Positions 16,538 through 25,161 of a DNA stretch of 52,583 bases are shown here, in pieces; positions within the stretch are counted from its first letter, which is position 1; each line of letters starts with the position of its first letter. The stretch spans positions 1 to 52,583 of the forward strand of contig LVWS01000001.1 of assembly GCA_002083365.1 (NCBI GenBank), written 5' to 3'. The DNA comes from Nitrospira sp. SG-bin1 (GTDB lineage: Bacteria > Nitrospirota > Nitrospiria > Nitrospirales > Nitrospiraceae). The notes below the pieces were generated by a model that was given only the letters and a program-made list of their open reading frames with translations, was not told where the DNA came from and ran no database searches. A program made the translations under genes and the position numbers.

Positions 16538-16604
16538 ATAAGTCGCACATGAAGCACACAGGCCTGGCGCAGGATCGTCCGGCCAATATGAAGGGAGAGA
16601 CGCC

Positions 16605-17654
16605 GTGGGGTTTCCGGGAGATGTATTCGGTTGGTTTTCCGATGACCTGGCCATTGACTTAGGCACCGCCACCACGCTCGTGTATGTCCACGGCAAGGGG
16701 ATCGTTCTGAACGAGCCCTCGGTCGTCGCGGTTGAAAAGAAAAGCGAGAAAGTGCTGGCAGTGGGAGCCGACGCGAAGAAGATGCTCGGCCGCACACCCG
16801 GCAATATCATCGCGGTTCGGCCGATGAAGGAAGGGGTGATCGCCGATTTCGAGATGGCCGAGCAGATGCTGAAACATTTCATCCGGAAGGCGCACAATCG
16901 CAGCGCATTCGTGCGGCCTCGCATCATCATCGGGGTGCCCTCCCGCATCACGCAGGTGGAACAACGTGCCGTACGTGATTCGGCGGAACTGGCGGGCGCG
17001 CGCGAGGTCTATCTGATCGAAGAGCCCGTCGCCGCGGCGATCGGCTCGGGGTTGCCCATTACGGAGCCCTCGGGCAACATGGTCGTCGATGTGGGAGGCG
17101 GCACGACGGACATCGCCGTCATCTCGCTGGGCGGGATCGTGTACAGCGAGTCCGTCAAGGTCGCCGGCGATCGGATGGACGAAGCGATCATGAATTACAT
17201 CAAGAAAAAGTACAATCTGCTCATCGGTGAACATATGGCGGAGCGGATCAAGTTTGAAATCGGATCCGCCTATCCGTTCGAAGAACGGAAGACCATGATG
17301 ATCAAGGGGCGTGATTTGATCTCGGGCATTCCCCGTACGCTGGTCATCGACGATGCCGAAGTTCGTGAAGCGTTGCAGGAGCCCATTGGAACGATCGTGA
17401 ACGCGATCAAGATTGCTCTGGAAAACACCCCGCCGGAGCTGGCCGGGGACATCATCGACCGCGGGATCGTGTTGACTGGGGGAGGGTCCCTCCTGAAGGG
17501 GATGGACACGCGATTCCGGGAAGAAACGAACTTACCGATCATTACGGTGGACGATCCGTTGACCTCCGTGGTGTTGGGGGTCGGCAAGATTCTCGATGAG
17601 CTGGATCTCCTCCGAAAGGTATCGGTCATGTCTCAGGCGAACAACCTCCGGTAA
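16605..17654 (+). CDS. mreB: Rod shape-determining protein MreB
   Basis: Bacterial actin homologue that forms membrane-attached filaments and guides the elongation machinery. The 349 residues show the phosphate-1 motif DLGTATTLVY near residue 18, phosphate-2 VVDVGGGTTDIAVISLGG near residue 163, and the adenosine motif LTGGGSLLKGMD. The start is GTG at 16605 after GGGAGAGACGCC. It heads mreB-mreC-mreD-mrdA-rodA, the standard elongasome order. Confidence 0.97.
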   Translation: MGFPGDVFGWFSDDLAIDLGTATTLVYVHGKGIVLNEPSVVAVEKKSEKVLAVGADAKKMLGRTPGNIIAVRPMKEGVIADFEMAEQMLKHFIRKAHNRSAFVRPRIIIGVPSRITQVEQRAVRDSAELAGAREVYLIEEPVAAAIGSGLPITEPSGNMVVDVGGGTTDIAVISLGGIVYSESVKVAGDRMDEAIMNYIKKKYNLLIGEHMAERIKFEIGSAYPFEERKTMMIKGRDLISGIPRTLVIDDAEVREALQEPIGTIVNAIKIALENTPPELAGDIIDRGIVLTGGGSLLKGMDTRFREETNLPIITVDDPLTSVVLGVGKILDELDLLRKVSVMSQANNLR

Positions 17655-17667
17655 GGTCCCATCCCTC

Positions 17668-18540
17668 ATGCGGATGGTCAATTTACGCGCACCGTACAGC
17701 GCTCGGCGTGTCGCCCTCGTCCTGGCCGTCATTTTCGTGATCGGCTTCCTGCTTCTCCCAGGCCCGCTTCAAAATGTCTTTCAGCAGGTGGGCGGTCCCT
17801 TCGGATGGATCATCAGTTGGCCTTTCCAAGCCGTGGCCGGCATTCATGATCGGATCTCGAATGTCTGGGGACGATACGTGGCGCTCCAAGGAGTGGAGGA
17901 AGACAATCAACAATTGAGGAGAGAGCTGGATCTGCTCAAGGAACAAAACGGGCAACTGCGAGAAGCCTCCGCGGCGACGGAACGGCTCTCGGCCCTGCTG
18001 GAATTCAAGAAACAAGCCCTTCCCACATCCGTAGCCGCCCAAGTGATCGGGCGTGATACCGGCAATTGGTATAAAACGATCATTCTGAACAAGGGAACGT
18101 CCGATGGGCTTCAGTCGGACCAGGGAGTGATTACGCCGGCGGGCGTGGTCGGGCGCATCGTCAAGACCACGGCCTCCACCGCCGTCGTCCTGCTCGTGAC
18201 GGATCCCAACAATGCGATCGCCGGGCTCATTCAACGCACGAGGGATGAAGGAATCGTGGAAGGGACGACAGAGGGACAGGCCCGGCTCAAATACATTCCG
18301 TTGTTGTCCAACGCACGGCCCGGCGATCATGTCGTCACATCGGGATTGGTCGGTGGGTTCCCACGCGGGATACCGATCGGCACGATCACCAGAATCGACA
18401 AGGAGGAAGAAGCGTTGTTCCAATCCGCGGAACTTTCTCCGGAGGTCGATCCGACTCGGGTGGAAGAAGTGTTGGTCATTCGATCGTCCTTTCTTCCGAC
18501 CGAAGGGGAGCGGCTGAGCATTCCGAAGCCCAAGCCATGA
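17668..18540 (+). CDS. mreC: Rod shape-determining protein MreC
   Basis: Bitopic membrane protein that links MreB filaments to the periplasmic cell-wall synthases. From ATG 17668 it has 290 residues: a short cytoplasmic N-terminus, one transmembrane helix (about residues 12-32, VALVLAVIFVIGFLLL), a coiled coil around residues 70-110 (VEEDNQQLRRELDLLKEQNGQ is in it), and the beta-domain with DQGVITPAGVVGRI and VVTSGLVGGFPRGIPIG. The frame is open back to 17596 inside mreB, but the membrane helix fits the later start. The stop overlaps mreD. Confidence 0.95.
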   Translation: MRMVNLRAPYSARRVALVLAVIFVIGFLLLPGPLQNVFQQVGGPFGWIISWPFQAVAGIHDRISNVWGRYVALQGVEEDNQQLRRELDLLKEQNGQLREASAATERLSALLEFKKQALPTSVAAQVIGRDTGNWYKTIILNKGTSDGLQSDQGVITPAGVVGRIVKTTASTAVVLLVTDPNNAIAGLIQRTRDEGIVEGTTEGQARLKYIPLLSNARPGDHVVTSGLVGGFPRGIPIGTITRIDKEEEALFQSAELSPEVDPTRVEEVLVIRSSFLPTEGERLSIPKPKP

Positions 18541-19037
18541 AAGCGCTCATCTATTTTTCCGTGATCGTCGGTCTCGTGCCGGCGCAGTCCGTCCTCCTGC
18601 CGTATGTCAGTCTGTGGGGCGTGAAGCCGGATCTCGGCTTCGTGGCGGTCTGTTTGATCGGTCTGGTGGCAGGGGAGCTGGACGGACTTTTGGTTGGCCT
18701 TGCACTCGGATGGGCGATGAGTTTGTTCTCAGCCCAAGACCTGCTTTCCGGGGTGATCATCAAGGGGTCCGTGGGGTATCTGGCCGGCATCCTGGGCCGG
18801 CAGGTGGTCTACCTGAGTCCCATCGTCCTTGTTCTCGGGTTACTGATCGTCTCGTGCCTGCTGGGCTTGATCACTCCCCTGATTCTGAAACTGAGCGCGC
18901 AACAAGACGTATGGTGGGCTGTCTGGACCGTGGTGCTGCCGCAAGCCTGCCTGGATGCCGTCATCGGAGGAGTGATCTACTGGGTGATGTGGAGTCGATT
19001 GAATATCGAGCAGTTGATGTCCGAGTCTCGAATGTAG
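18537..19037 (+). CDS. mreD: Rod shape-determining protein MreD
   Basis: Integral membrane component of the MreBCD complex. The 166 residues contain about five hydrophobic helices. It starts within the mreC stop (ATGA). Typical MreD features include the N-terminal VPAQSVLLPYVSLWGVKPDL and the conserved small-residue GLVAGELDGLLVG turn. Identification relies on position between mreC and mrdA plus topology. Confidence 0.92.
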   Translation: MKALIYFSVIVGLVPAQSVLLPYVSLWGVKPDLGFVAVCLIGLVAGELDGLLVGLALGWAMSLFSAQDLLSGVIIKGSVGYLAGILGRQVVYLSPIVLVLGLLIVSCLLGLITPLILKLSAQQDVWWAVWTVVLPQACLDAVIGGVIYWVMWSRLNIEQLMSESRM

Positions 19038-19046
19038 GCGTGCAGT

Positions 19047-20918
19047 ATGGCAACGGGACATTATCCGGAATCAGAATTCGGCGACCTGCATCGACGCCTC
19101 TTCATCCTCCGGGTAGGACTTTTGCTCGTGGTGGCGTTGCTCGGCCTTCGTCTCTGGCATCTGCAGATTCACGAAGGGCCGTACTATCGAGACTTGTCGG
19201 AAAACAATCGGACCCGATTGGTGTTGCTCGAACCGGCACGTGGGTTGATCTATGACCGGCACGGTGTCCTCTTGGCGAATAACGTGCCCAGCTTCAGCCT
19301 GTACGTCACCCTGGAAGACGTGAAGGATCGCGAAGTTCTGATTCGGCAGTTGACCGACCTGCTCGGCCTGGACCCGGCGATCGTTCGAAAAAAAATGACC
19401 GCCAAAGGGAGCAAGCTCCTTCCGCGTAAGATCAAGGACCGTATGACCCTGCGTGATGCCACGCTGGTCGAATCACATCGTCTCGACATGCCCGGTGTCA
19501 TGATTCAGGTCGAGTCGCAACGCAACTACCCCGGCGGCATGACGGCAGCCCATCTGCTGGGCTATGTCGGAGAAATTTCAGCGGATCAGCTGGAAAAACC
19601 GGAATTCATCGATCTTCACCAAGGCAGCATCGTCGGTCAATACGGAGTGGAAAAGTCCTACGATCGGCACATGCGAGGGATGGCCGGGCAGAAAAGCGTG
19701 GAAGTCGATGCGCTCGGCCACGAGAAACGAGCCTCGGTCACCGAGAGGCCGCAAGCAGGGAACGATCTCTACCTCACCATTGATGTGCGGCTCCAAAAGG
19801 TTGCCGAGGATCTGTTAGGCCAAGAACAAGGCGCCATCGTCGCGCTCGATCCGAACAACGGTGATATTTTGGCGATGGCCAGCCGTCCCGGCTTCGACCC
19901 GAACCTGCTCTCGCGCGAACTGACCGCCAAACAATGGGTCGAAATCGTGCAGGATGAAGGGCGTCCGTTGAACAACCGGGCCTCACAGGGGCAATATCCC
20001 CCCGGGTCCACCTTTAAGATTCCAATGGCCGTCGCGGCATTGGAGACTAAAACCATGTCATCTTCCAGCACCGTGTTCTGCAATGGGGGATACCAGTTCG
20101 GCAAGCGGCTGTATCACGACTGGAAAGCGACGGGGCATGGGTACGTCGATTTGCACAATGCGTTGGTCCATTCCTGTGACGTGTACTTCTACACGATCGG
20201 TCAGCGGATGGGGATCGATGTGATGGCCGAATATGGGAAGGAGTTCGGTCTTGGGAAGGCCACCGGGGTGGAATTACCGTCGGAGCGATCCGGTATCATG
20301 CCGTCCACCGCATGGAAGCAAAAGGCCAAGAACGAACAGTGGTTGCCCGGCGAGACCATTTCCGCCGCCATCGGACAGGGTTATGTGACCGTGACGCCAT
20401 TGCAAATGGCGAGTCTCGTCGGCACGGTCGCGAACAACGGAGTCAGCTACCGTCCCCGATTGGTGCAGGCCGTCATGGATCGAACCTCGGGAAACCTTCA
20501 AGAATTGCCGGCCGTTCCGCGCGGAAAAATCGATGCGAAACCGGAAACATTCCGTATCATCAAGGACGCGTTGGCCGACGTCGTCACGAAAGGAACGGCG
20601 ACGAAGGCGAAATCCGCCATGGTGGCGATCGGTGGGAAGACGGGTACGGCGCAGGTCGCGGCGCTCCGGACCGGACCGGAGGAGAATATTCCCAAAAAGT
20701 TCCGAGACCATGCATGGTTTGTCGCCTTTGCGCCGGTGGAATCGCCGAAGATCGCCGTGGCCGTCCTCGCCGAGCATATGGGGCACGGCGGGTCCGCCGC
20801 GGCTCCGCTCGCGAAAGAACTCATCGAAACGTACATAAAGCTCGCTCCCCAGGTGCCGGCCGTCACCTCCGATCTGTCCGGCGTGAACGGGGCGGAGGCT
20901 TCCTCGAAGGACTCATGA
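19047..20918 (+). CDS. mrdA: Penicillin-binding protein 2 (elongation transpeptidase)
   Basis: Class B D,D-transpeptidase that crosslinks peptidoglycan during lateral growth. The 623 residues have an N-terminal membrane anchor (about residues 17-38), the dimerisation domain, and the three transpeptidase motifs: SxxK in PPGSTFKIPMA near residue 320, SxN-equivalent SCD near 376, and KTG in GGKTGTAQ near 531. The ARGLIYDRHG motif after the anchor is typical of PBP2. It lies nine bases after mreD, and rodA overlaps its stop. Confidence 0.96.
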   Translation: MATGHYPESEFGDLHRRLFILRVGLLLVVALLGLRLWHLQIHEGPYYRDLSENNRTRLVLLEPARGLIYDRHGVLLANNVPSFSLYVTLEDVKDREVLIRQLTDLLGLDPAIVRKKMTAKGSKLLPRKIKDRMTLRDATLVESHRLDMPGVMIQVESQRNYPGGMTAAHLLGYVGEISADQLEKPEFIDLHQGSIVGQYGVEKSYDRHMRGMAGQKSVEVDALGHEKRASVTERPQAGNDLYLTIDVRLQKVAEDLLGQEQGAIVALDPNNGDILAMASRPGFDPNLLSRELTAKQWVEIVQDEGRPLNNRASQGQYPPGSTFKIPMAVAALETKTMSSSSTVFCNGGYQFGKRLYHDWKATGHGYVDLHNALVHSCDVYFYTIGQRMGIDVMAEYGKEFGLGKATGVELPSERSGIMPSTAWKQKAKNEQWLPGETISAAIGQGYVTVTPLQMASLVGTVANNGVSYRPRLVQAVMDRTSGNLQELPAVPRGKIDAKPETFRIIKDALADVVTKGTATKAKSAMVAIGGKTGTAQVAALRTGPEENIPKKFRDHAWFVAFAPVESPKIAVAVLAEHMGHGGSAAAPLAKELIETYIKLAPQVPAVTSDLSGVNGAEASSKDS

Positions 20919-22036
20919 TTGATCGATTGACCGAGCATCGCGGCCTCGACAGTTTCGACATCCGCTATGTCGCCTTGATCCTCACCATCCTGGGAATCGG
21001 AGTGTTGTCCATTTATAGCGTCACGCATGGGCAGCAGGGTGGGATGGCACCGTATTATCTCAAGCAGTTGATATGGATCGGCTTCGGCGCGGCGGCGTTT
21101 CTCGTCATGTGGGCGTCGGACTACCATCATATCGCCCGATTTGCTTATCCGGCCTATGCCTTTATCTTGCTGATGCTGGTGTTTGTATTGTTCGAAGGTC
21201 GGACGAGCAAGGGCGCCCAGCGGTGGATCGCGTTGGGGCCGCTCAGCTTTCAGCCGTCTGAATTCGCCAAACTCATCCTCGTGTTGGTGTTGGCCCACTA
21301 CTACTCGAAGGCTCCTCGCGTGGGATGGCTCCAGCGCGTCATCGTTCCCGGACTCTTGATGCTGCCCGGCCTCCTCCTCATCCTGAAGCAGCCCGATTTG
21401 GGAAGTGGGCTTAGTTTTGTCGCGGTGTATGCCGCGATGCTTCTCGTGGTGGGTGTGCGCTCACAAGCCTTGGGATTTATGTTGCTCTTCTCGATCATGC
21501 TGTTTCCATTTGCATGGGAGGGGGTGTGGGGGTCCTTGCATGATTACCAGCGTCAGCGCATTATGGCGTTCGTCGACCCCGACTATGATCCGGGGGGAAA
21601 AGGCTACCATGCCCTGCAATCCAGAATCGCGATCGGGTCCGGCGAGTTGCTGGGGAAGGGTCTCTACGGCGGTACCCAAAGTCAGCTGAAGTTCTTGCCG
21701 GAAGGCCATACTGATTTTGTGTTCGCCGTCTTTGCGGAAGAATGGGGATTTCTCGGCGTGTTGGTGCTCTTGACGTTGTTCGTGACGTTGATTTGGCTCT
21801 CGCTGGAAATCGCCTCCAAGGCGAAGGATCAGCTTGGAGCGCTGCTCGCCGTGGGAATCGTGGCGATGTTGTGTTTCTGCGTCGTGGTCAATATCGGGAT
21901 GACGGCGGGGATGTTTCCGATCGTCGGCATTCCCTTGCCGCTGGTCAGCTATGGCGGAAGCGCCACGATCATGACCATGGCCGCCTTGGGTTTGTTGTTG
22001 AACGTCAAACGGAAACGGTTGAGTCTATTTTATTGA
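20915..22036 (+). CDS. rodA: Peptidoglycan polymerase RodA (SEDS family)
   Basis: SEDS glycosyltransferase that polymerises lipid II with PBP2. From the ATG overlapping the mrdA stop (ATGA) it has 373 residues and about ten transmembrane helices. Characteristic segments are ALGPLSFQPSEFAKLILVL, KQPDLGSGLSF (the catalytic-region aspartate), and the C-terminal GIPLPLVSYGGSATIM near residues 335-355. The longer open frame starting at 20312 is an overlap within mrdA. Confidence 0.96.
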   Translation: MIDRLTEHRGLDSFDIRYVALILTILGIGVLSIYSVTHGQQGGMAPYYLKQLIWIGFGAAAFLVMWASDYHHIARFAYPAYAFILLMLVFVLFEGRTSKGAQRWIALGPLSFQPSEFAKLILVLVLAHYYSKAPRVGWLQRVIVPGLLMLPGLLLILKQPDLGSGLSFVAVYAAMLLVVGVRSQALGFMLLFSIMLFPFAWEGVWGSLHDYQRQRIMAFVDPDYDPGGKGYHALQSRIAIGSGELLGKGLYGGTQSQLKFLPEGHTDFVFAVFAEEWGFLGVLVLLTLFVTLIWLSLEIASKAKDQLGALLAVGIVAMLCFCVVVNIGMTAGMFPIVGIPLPLVSYGGSATIMTMAALGLLLNVKRKRLSLFY

Positions 22037-22193
22037 GCGATGACCGAACAGGCGGAAGACTCGGATTCCGCGGCTCGGAATAGATGGGAAATGCCGGAGA
22101 AGCCGGTGTGTGAAGTGCGTGAAGGATCTGGGGCTGGGCCTGCGTCCATCGCACTCATTCGGTTCCTACGGCCTGTAGACCAAAGGAGTCACC

Positions 22194-23702
22194 ATGGGAA
22201 GTGAGATTGCGATCACCGTCGCGCGGGAAGAAACCCGCGTGGCCGTGCTTGACGGCGGAGTCGTCACCGATTTGTTCGGGGACCGCGCGAAGCACAAGGA
22301 TTTTGTCGGAAACATCTATAAGGGCAAGGTGGCCAAGGTGTTGCCCGGGATGCAAGCCGCCTTTGTGGATATCGGCCTGGAAAAAGCGGCGTTCATGCAT
22401 GTCTCCGATTTGTTGGTGGACGCGGAGCCGGGAGACATGCTGGTCGAGGCCGAAGAGGACGAAAAAGACTCGGAGATGCTCCGGCCGAAGCGCCAGAGCG
22501 CCAAACCGATCGAACAGCTGTTGAGCGAAGGCCAGGAGCTGATGGTCCAAATCTCCAAGGGGCCGATCGGTACCAAGGGGTCGCGTGTGACGACGTACGT
22601 GTCGCTTCCGGGGCGATATCTGGTCTTTATGCCGAACGTCGATCATATCGGGGTCTCTCGGCGCATTCCGCGGGATGAGGAGCGGGCCAGACTTAAAGAC
22701 ATCATGCGTCGGGTCAGGCGTTCGGGCTTCGGCTACATCGTGCGGACGGTGAGCGAAGGCGTCAAGGAAGATGAATTGAAGTCCGACGTCGATTTTCTGC
22801 ACGTCCTCTGGCAGGACATTTTGACGAAGCGTGAGCAATTGGCCGCTCCCGCGTTGCTGCATTCCGATTTGAGCTTGAGCTTCCGTGTCGTCAGGGACCT
22901 GTTCGGCAAGAAGGTCGATCGGTTGTGGATCGATTCACGGGACGAGTACGAAGCCATTCGGGACTTCGTCCAACGCTTTTCTCCTGAGCAGACCTCACGC
23001 ATACATTTTTACGACAAGGACGAGCCACTGTTCGATCATCTGGGGGTGGAGCAGGAAATCGCCCGTGCCTTGAGCCGAAAGGTCTGGCTCAAGTCGGGCG
23101 GCTATCTCGTGATCGACCATACCGAAGCGATGACGGTCATCGACGTGAACACGGGACGGTTCGTAGGGAAGCGGGATCAGGAAGAAACCATCTTGCGCAA
23201 CAATCTCGAAGCGGCCAAAGAGGTGGCCTATCAGCTGAAGTTGCGGGGAATCGGCGGCATCATCATCGTCGATTTCATCGATATGGAGCGGGAGAAAAAT
23301 CGGGACAAGGTCTATCATGCGTTGGTGGACGCCATGGCATCGGACAAGGCGAGAACGAGGATCTCCAGGATTTCGGATCTCGGGCTGATCGAAATCTCCC
23401 GCGAGCGGGTGCGAGAAGATCTGTTGCGGTCGCTGTCGGAGCCGTGCCGCTACTGCGAGGGCCGTGGGTATACGAAGTCTCCCACGACCGTCGCGTACGA
23501 GATTTTCCGCGAGATCCGACGGATTGAACCGTCGGCCGATCAGCAACGGATCATCGTAGGAGCCCATCCGACGGTGGCGGAATTGCTGCAAGACGAAGAA
23601 CGTTACGGAGTAGAAGCATTGGAGCGGACCTGCTCGGCCAAAATTATCGTCACACCGGACAGTCAGTTGCATCTGGAGCAGTACGATCTGGTCGTGCTCT
23701 AG
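22194..23702 (+). CDS. rng: Ribonuclease G/E family endoribonuclease
   Basis: Single-strand endoribonuclease that processes rRNA and mRNA. It has 502 residues, the length of RNase G rather than RNase E. An N-terminal S1 domain (NIYKGKVAKVLPGMQAAFVDIG, about residues 40-65) carries an acidic insertion near residues 80-105. It is followed by the 5'-sensor and DNase I-like regions with the metal-binding VIDVNTGRF near residue 315 and VDFIDME near 360. The zinc-link motif CRYCEGRGY is near residue 418. No long C-terminal scaffold is present, so a degradosome platform is unlikely. The start is at 22194 after AAAGGAGTCACC. Confidence 0.95.
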   Translation: MGSEIAITVAREETRVAVLDGGVVTDLFGDRAKHKDFVGNIYKGKVAKVLPGMQAAFVDIGLEKAAFMHVSDLLVDAEPGDMLVEAEEDEKDSEMLRPKRQSAKPIEQLLSEGQELMVQISKGPIGTKGSRVTTYVSLPGRYLVFMPNVDHIGVSRRIPRDEERARLKDIMRRVRRSGFGYIVRTVSEGVKEDELKSDVDFLHVLWQDILTKREQLAAPALLHSDLSLSFRVVRDLFGKKVDRLWIDSRDEYEAIRDFVQRFSPEQTSRIHFYDKDEPLFDHLGVEQEIARALSRKVWLKSGGYLVIDHTEAMTVIDVNTGRFVGKRDQEETILRNNLEAAKEVAYQLKLRGIGGIIIVDFIDMEREKNRDKVYHALVDAMASDKARTRISRISDLGLIEISRERVREDLLRSLSEPCRYCEGRGYTKSPTTVAYEIFREIRRIEPSADQQRIIVGAHPTVAELLQDEERYGVEALERTCSAKIIVTPDSQLHLEQYDLVVL

Positions 23703-23803
23703 TCGAGTGCCGCCACAGTTCCGACCATTGTCTGGGAGTTCTTCTACCTGCAAGATCCTCCCGCGGTCGTCGCGAATTTCTTTGCCGATGATCGAGACCG
23801 ACC

Positions 23804-24922
23804 ATGGATAAAGCATCCTTGACCTCCTGGCTCTCGCTCCAGGCGATTGACGGCGTCGGCGACCGTACTCTGATCAAGTTGATCCATACGTTCGGAACTC
23901 CCGAGGTGGTGCTCGGTGCGACGATAGACGACTTGGTCGGCGCCGGATGCAGTCCGGGACTGGCTGAATCCGTGCGAGGTGGACCGGCGGAGAATATCCG
24001 ACGGCAGATCGATCGGCAGGTGAAGCTTGTCGAGCGGCTCAAGATTCAAACCGTCACCCTATTTGACCGGTCCTATCCGGCTCGACTCAAAGCCATTTCC
24101 GATCCGCCGCCGTTATTGTATGTGAGCGGAAATTTGTTGCCGCAGGATGAGGTGGCGGTGGCCGTTGTGGGGGGACGACATGCGACGTCATCCGGAAAAC
24201 TCATCACGGAGGAAATTGCGAAAGATCTGGCGGGATGTGGGGTGACGATCGTGAGCGGTCTGGCCCGGGGGATCGATGCGGCGGCGCACCGAGGCGCGTT
24301 GTCGGGGAAGGGCCGTACGATCGCGGTCCTGGGTTGCGGCATCGACCGAACGTACCCTTCGGAACATCAGCTACTCCGTCGCAACATCGAGTCGCATGGC
24401 GCCGTCGTTTCGGAACTGCCGATCGGAGCCGCGCCTCAAAGCCATCATTTCCCGCGCAGGAACCGAATCATCAGCGGGCTCTCGTTGGGTGTGCTGGTCG
24501 GTGAAGCGGCGACCGACAGCGGCTCCCTGATTACGGCCAAGTTGGCGCTCGAGCAAGGCCGAGAAGTCTTCGCCGTCCCCGGCTCGATCAAGGAAGAGGC
24601 TTGCCGGGGGTCGAATCGCCTGATCAAAGAAGGGGCGAAACTCATCGAGGGCGCCCACGATATTCTCGAGGAAATTCTTCCGCAAGTCGATGCGCGCCAG
24701 CGAGCGATGTTGCGTCTCGACGGCGCAGTGATGCCGGCGCAGGCGCCGTTAAGGAAGGAGGACGCGTTGGTGTATGACACGTTGTCCTACGAGGCGCGAT
24801 CCATCGACACGATCATCGAGAGCACGGGATTGAGCGCGGCGGAGGTATCGGCGGTATTGCTGTCATTGGAATTGGATGGTCGGATCCGTCAATTGCCGGG
24901 TCAGCAGTATATCCGTCTGTAG
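23804..24922 (+). CDS. dprA: DNA-processing protein DprA
   Basis: Binds incoming single-stranded DNA and loads RecA during natural transformation. The 372 residues have an N-terminal helix-hairpin-helix/SAM-like part (LQAIDGVGDRTLIKLIHTFG), the Rossmann-like core (VAVVGGRHATSSGKLITEE, VSGLARGIDAAAH, FPRRNRIISGLSLGVLVGEA) and a C-terminal winged-helix DML1-like domain (from about residue 300). It is followed by topA after 239 bases, an order seen in many bacteria (dprA-topA). Other competence genes are not in the window. Confidence 0.95.
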   Translation: MDKASLTSWLSLQAIDGVGDRTLIKLIHTFGTPEVVLGATIDDLVGAGCSPGLAESVRGGPAENIRRQIDRQVKLVERLKIQTVTLFDRSYPARLKAISDPPPLLYVSGNLLPQDEVAVAVVGGRHATSSGKLITEEIAKDLAGCGVTIVSGLARGIDAAAHRGALSGKGRTIAVLGCGIDRTYPSEHQLLRRNIESHGAVVSELPIGAAPQSHHFPRRNRIISGLSLGVLVGEAATDSGSLITAKLALEQGREVFAVPGSIKEEACRGSNRLIKEGAKLIEGAHDILEEILPQVDARQRAMLRLDGAVMPAQAPLRKEDALVYDTLSYEARSIDTIIESTGLSAAEVSAVLLSLELDGRIRQLPGQQYIRL

Positions 24923-25010
24923 CATCAACAAGGTCTCGAACCGACGCTCCCGTTGAGCCATTGAGAATTGAGGTTCATCAACGTGAGACACCTCTTCACG
25001 CCCGACAACA

Positions 25011-25044
25011 GAATGAACGCCGGCCCGGCTGCCGGCGGACATTC
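25011..25044. repeat. Imperfect palindrome between dprA and topA
   Basis: GAATG (25011-25015) pairs with CATTC (25040-25044), and inside it GCCGGC pairs with GCCGGC across CCGGCT. No T-run follows, so it is more likely a REP-like or processing hairpin than a terminator. The rest of the 239-base gap shows nothing clear. Confidence 0.35.
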
Positions 25045-25161
25045 TCATGACCACCTATGTTCCTAACCGCTTGCCGATTGTTGCTGACTGCCATTCTAGT
25101 TGCACGAAACTCCGATATTTGGTACGGATGATACAATTCTGGAGAGGTAGCAGGGGTTGTC

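Noticed and set aside
22040..22205. 54-codon frame between rodA and rng
   Set aside because: No ribosome binding site or family similarity; it runs into the rng start. Too weak to call.
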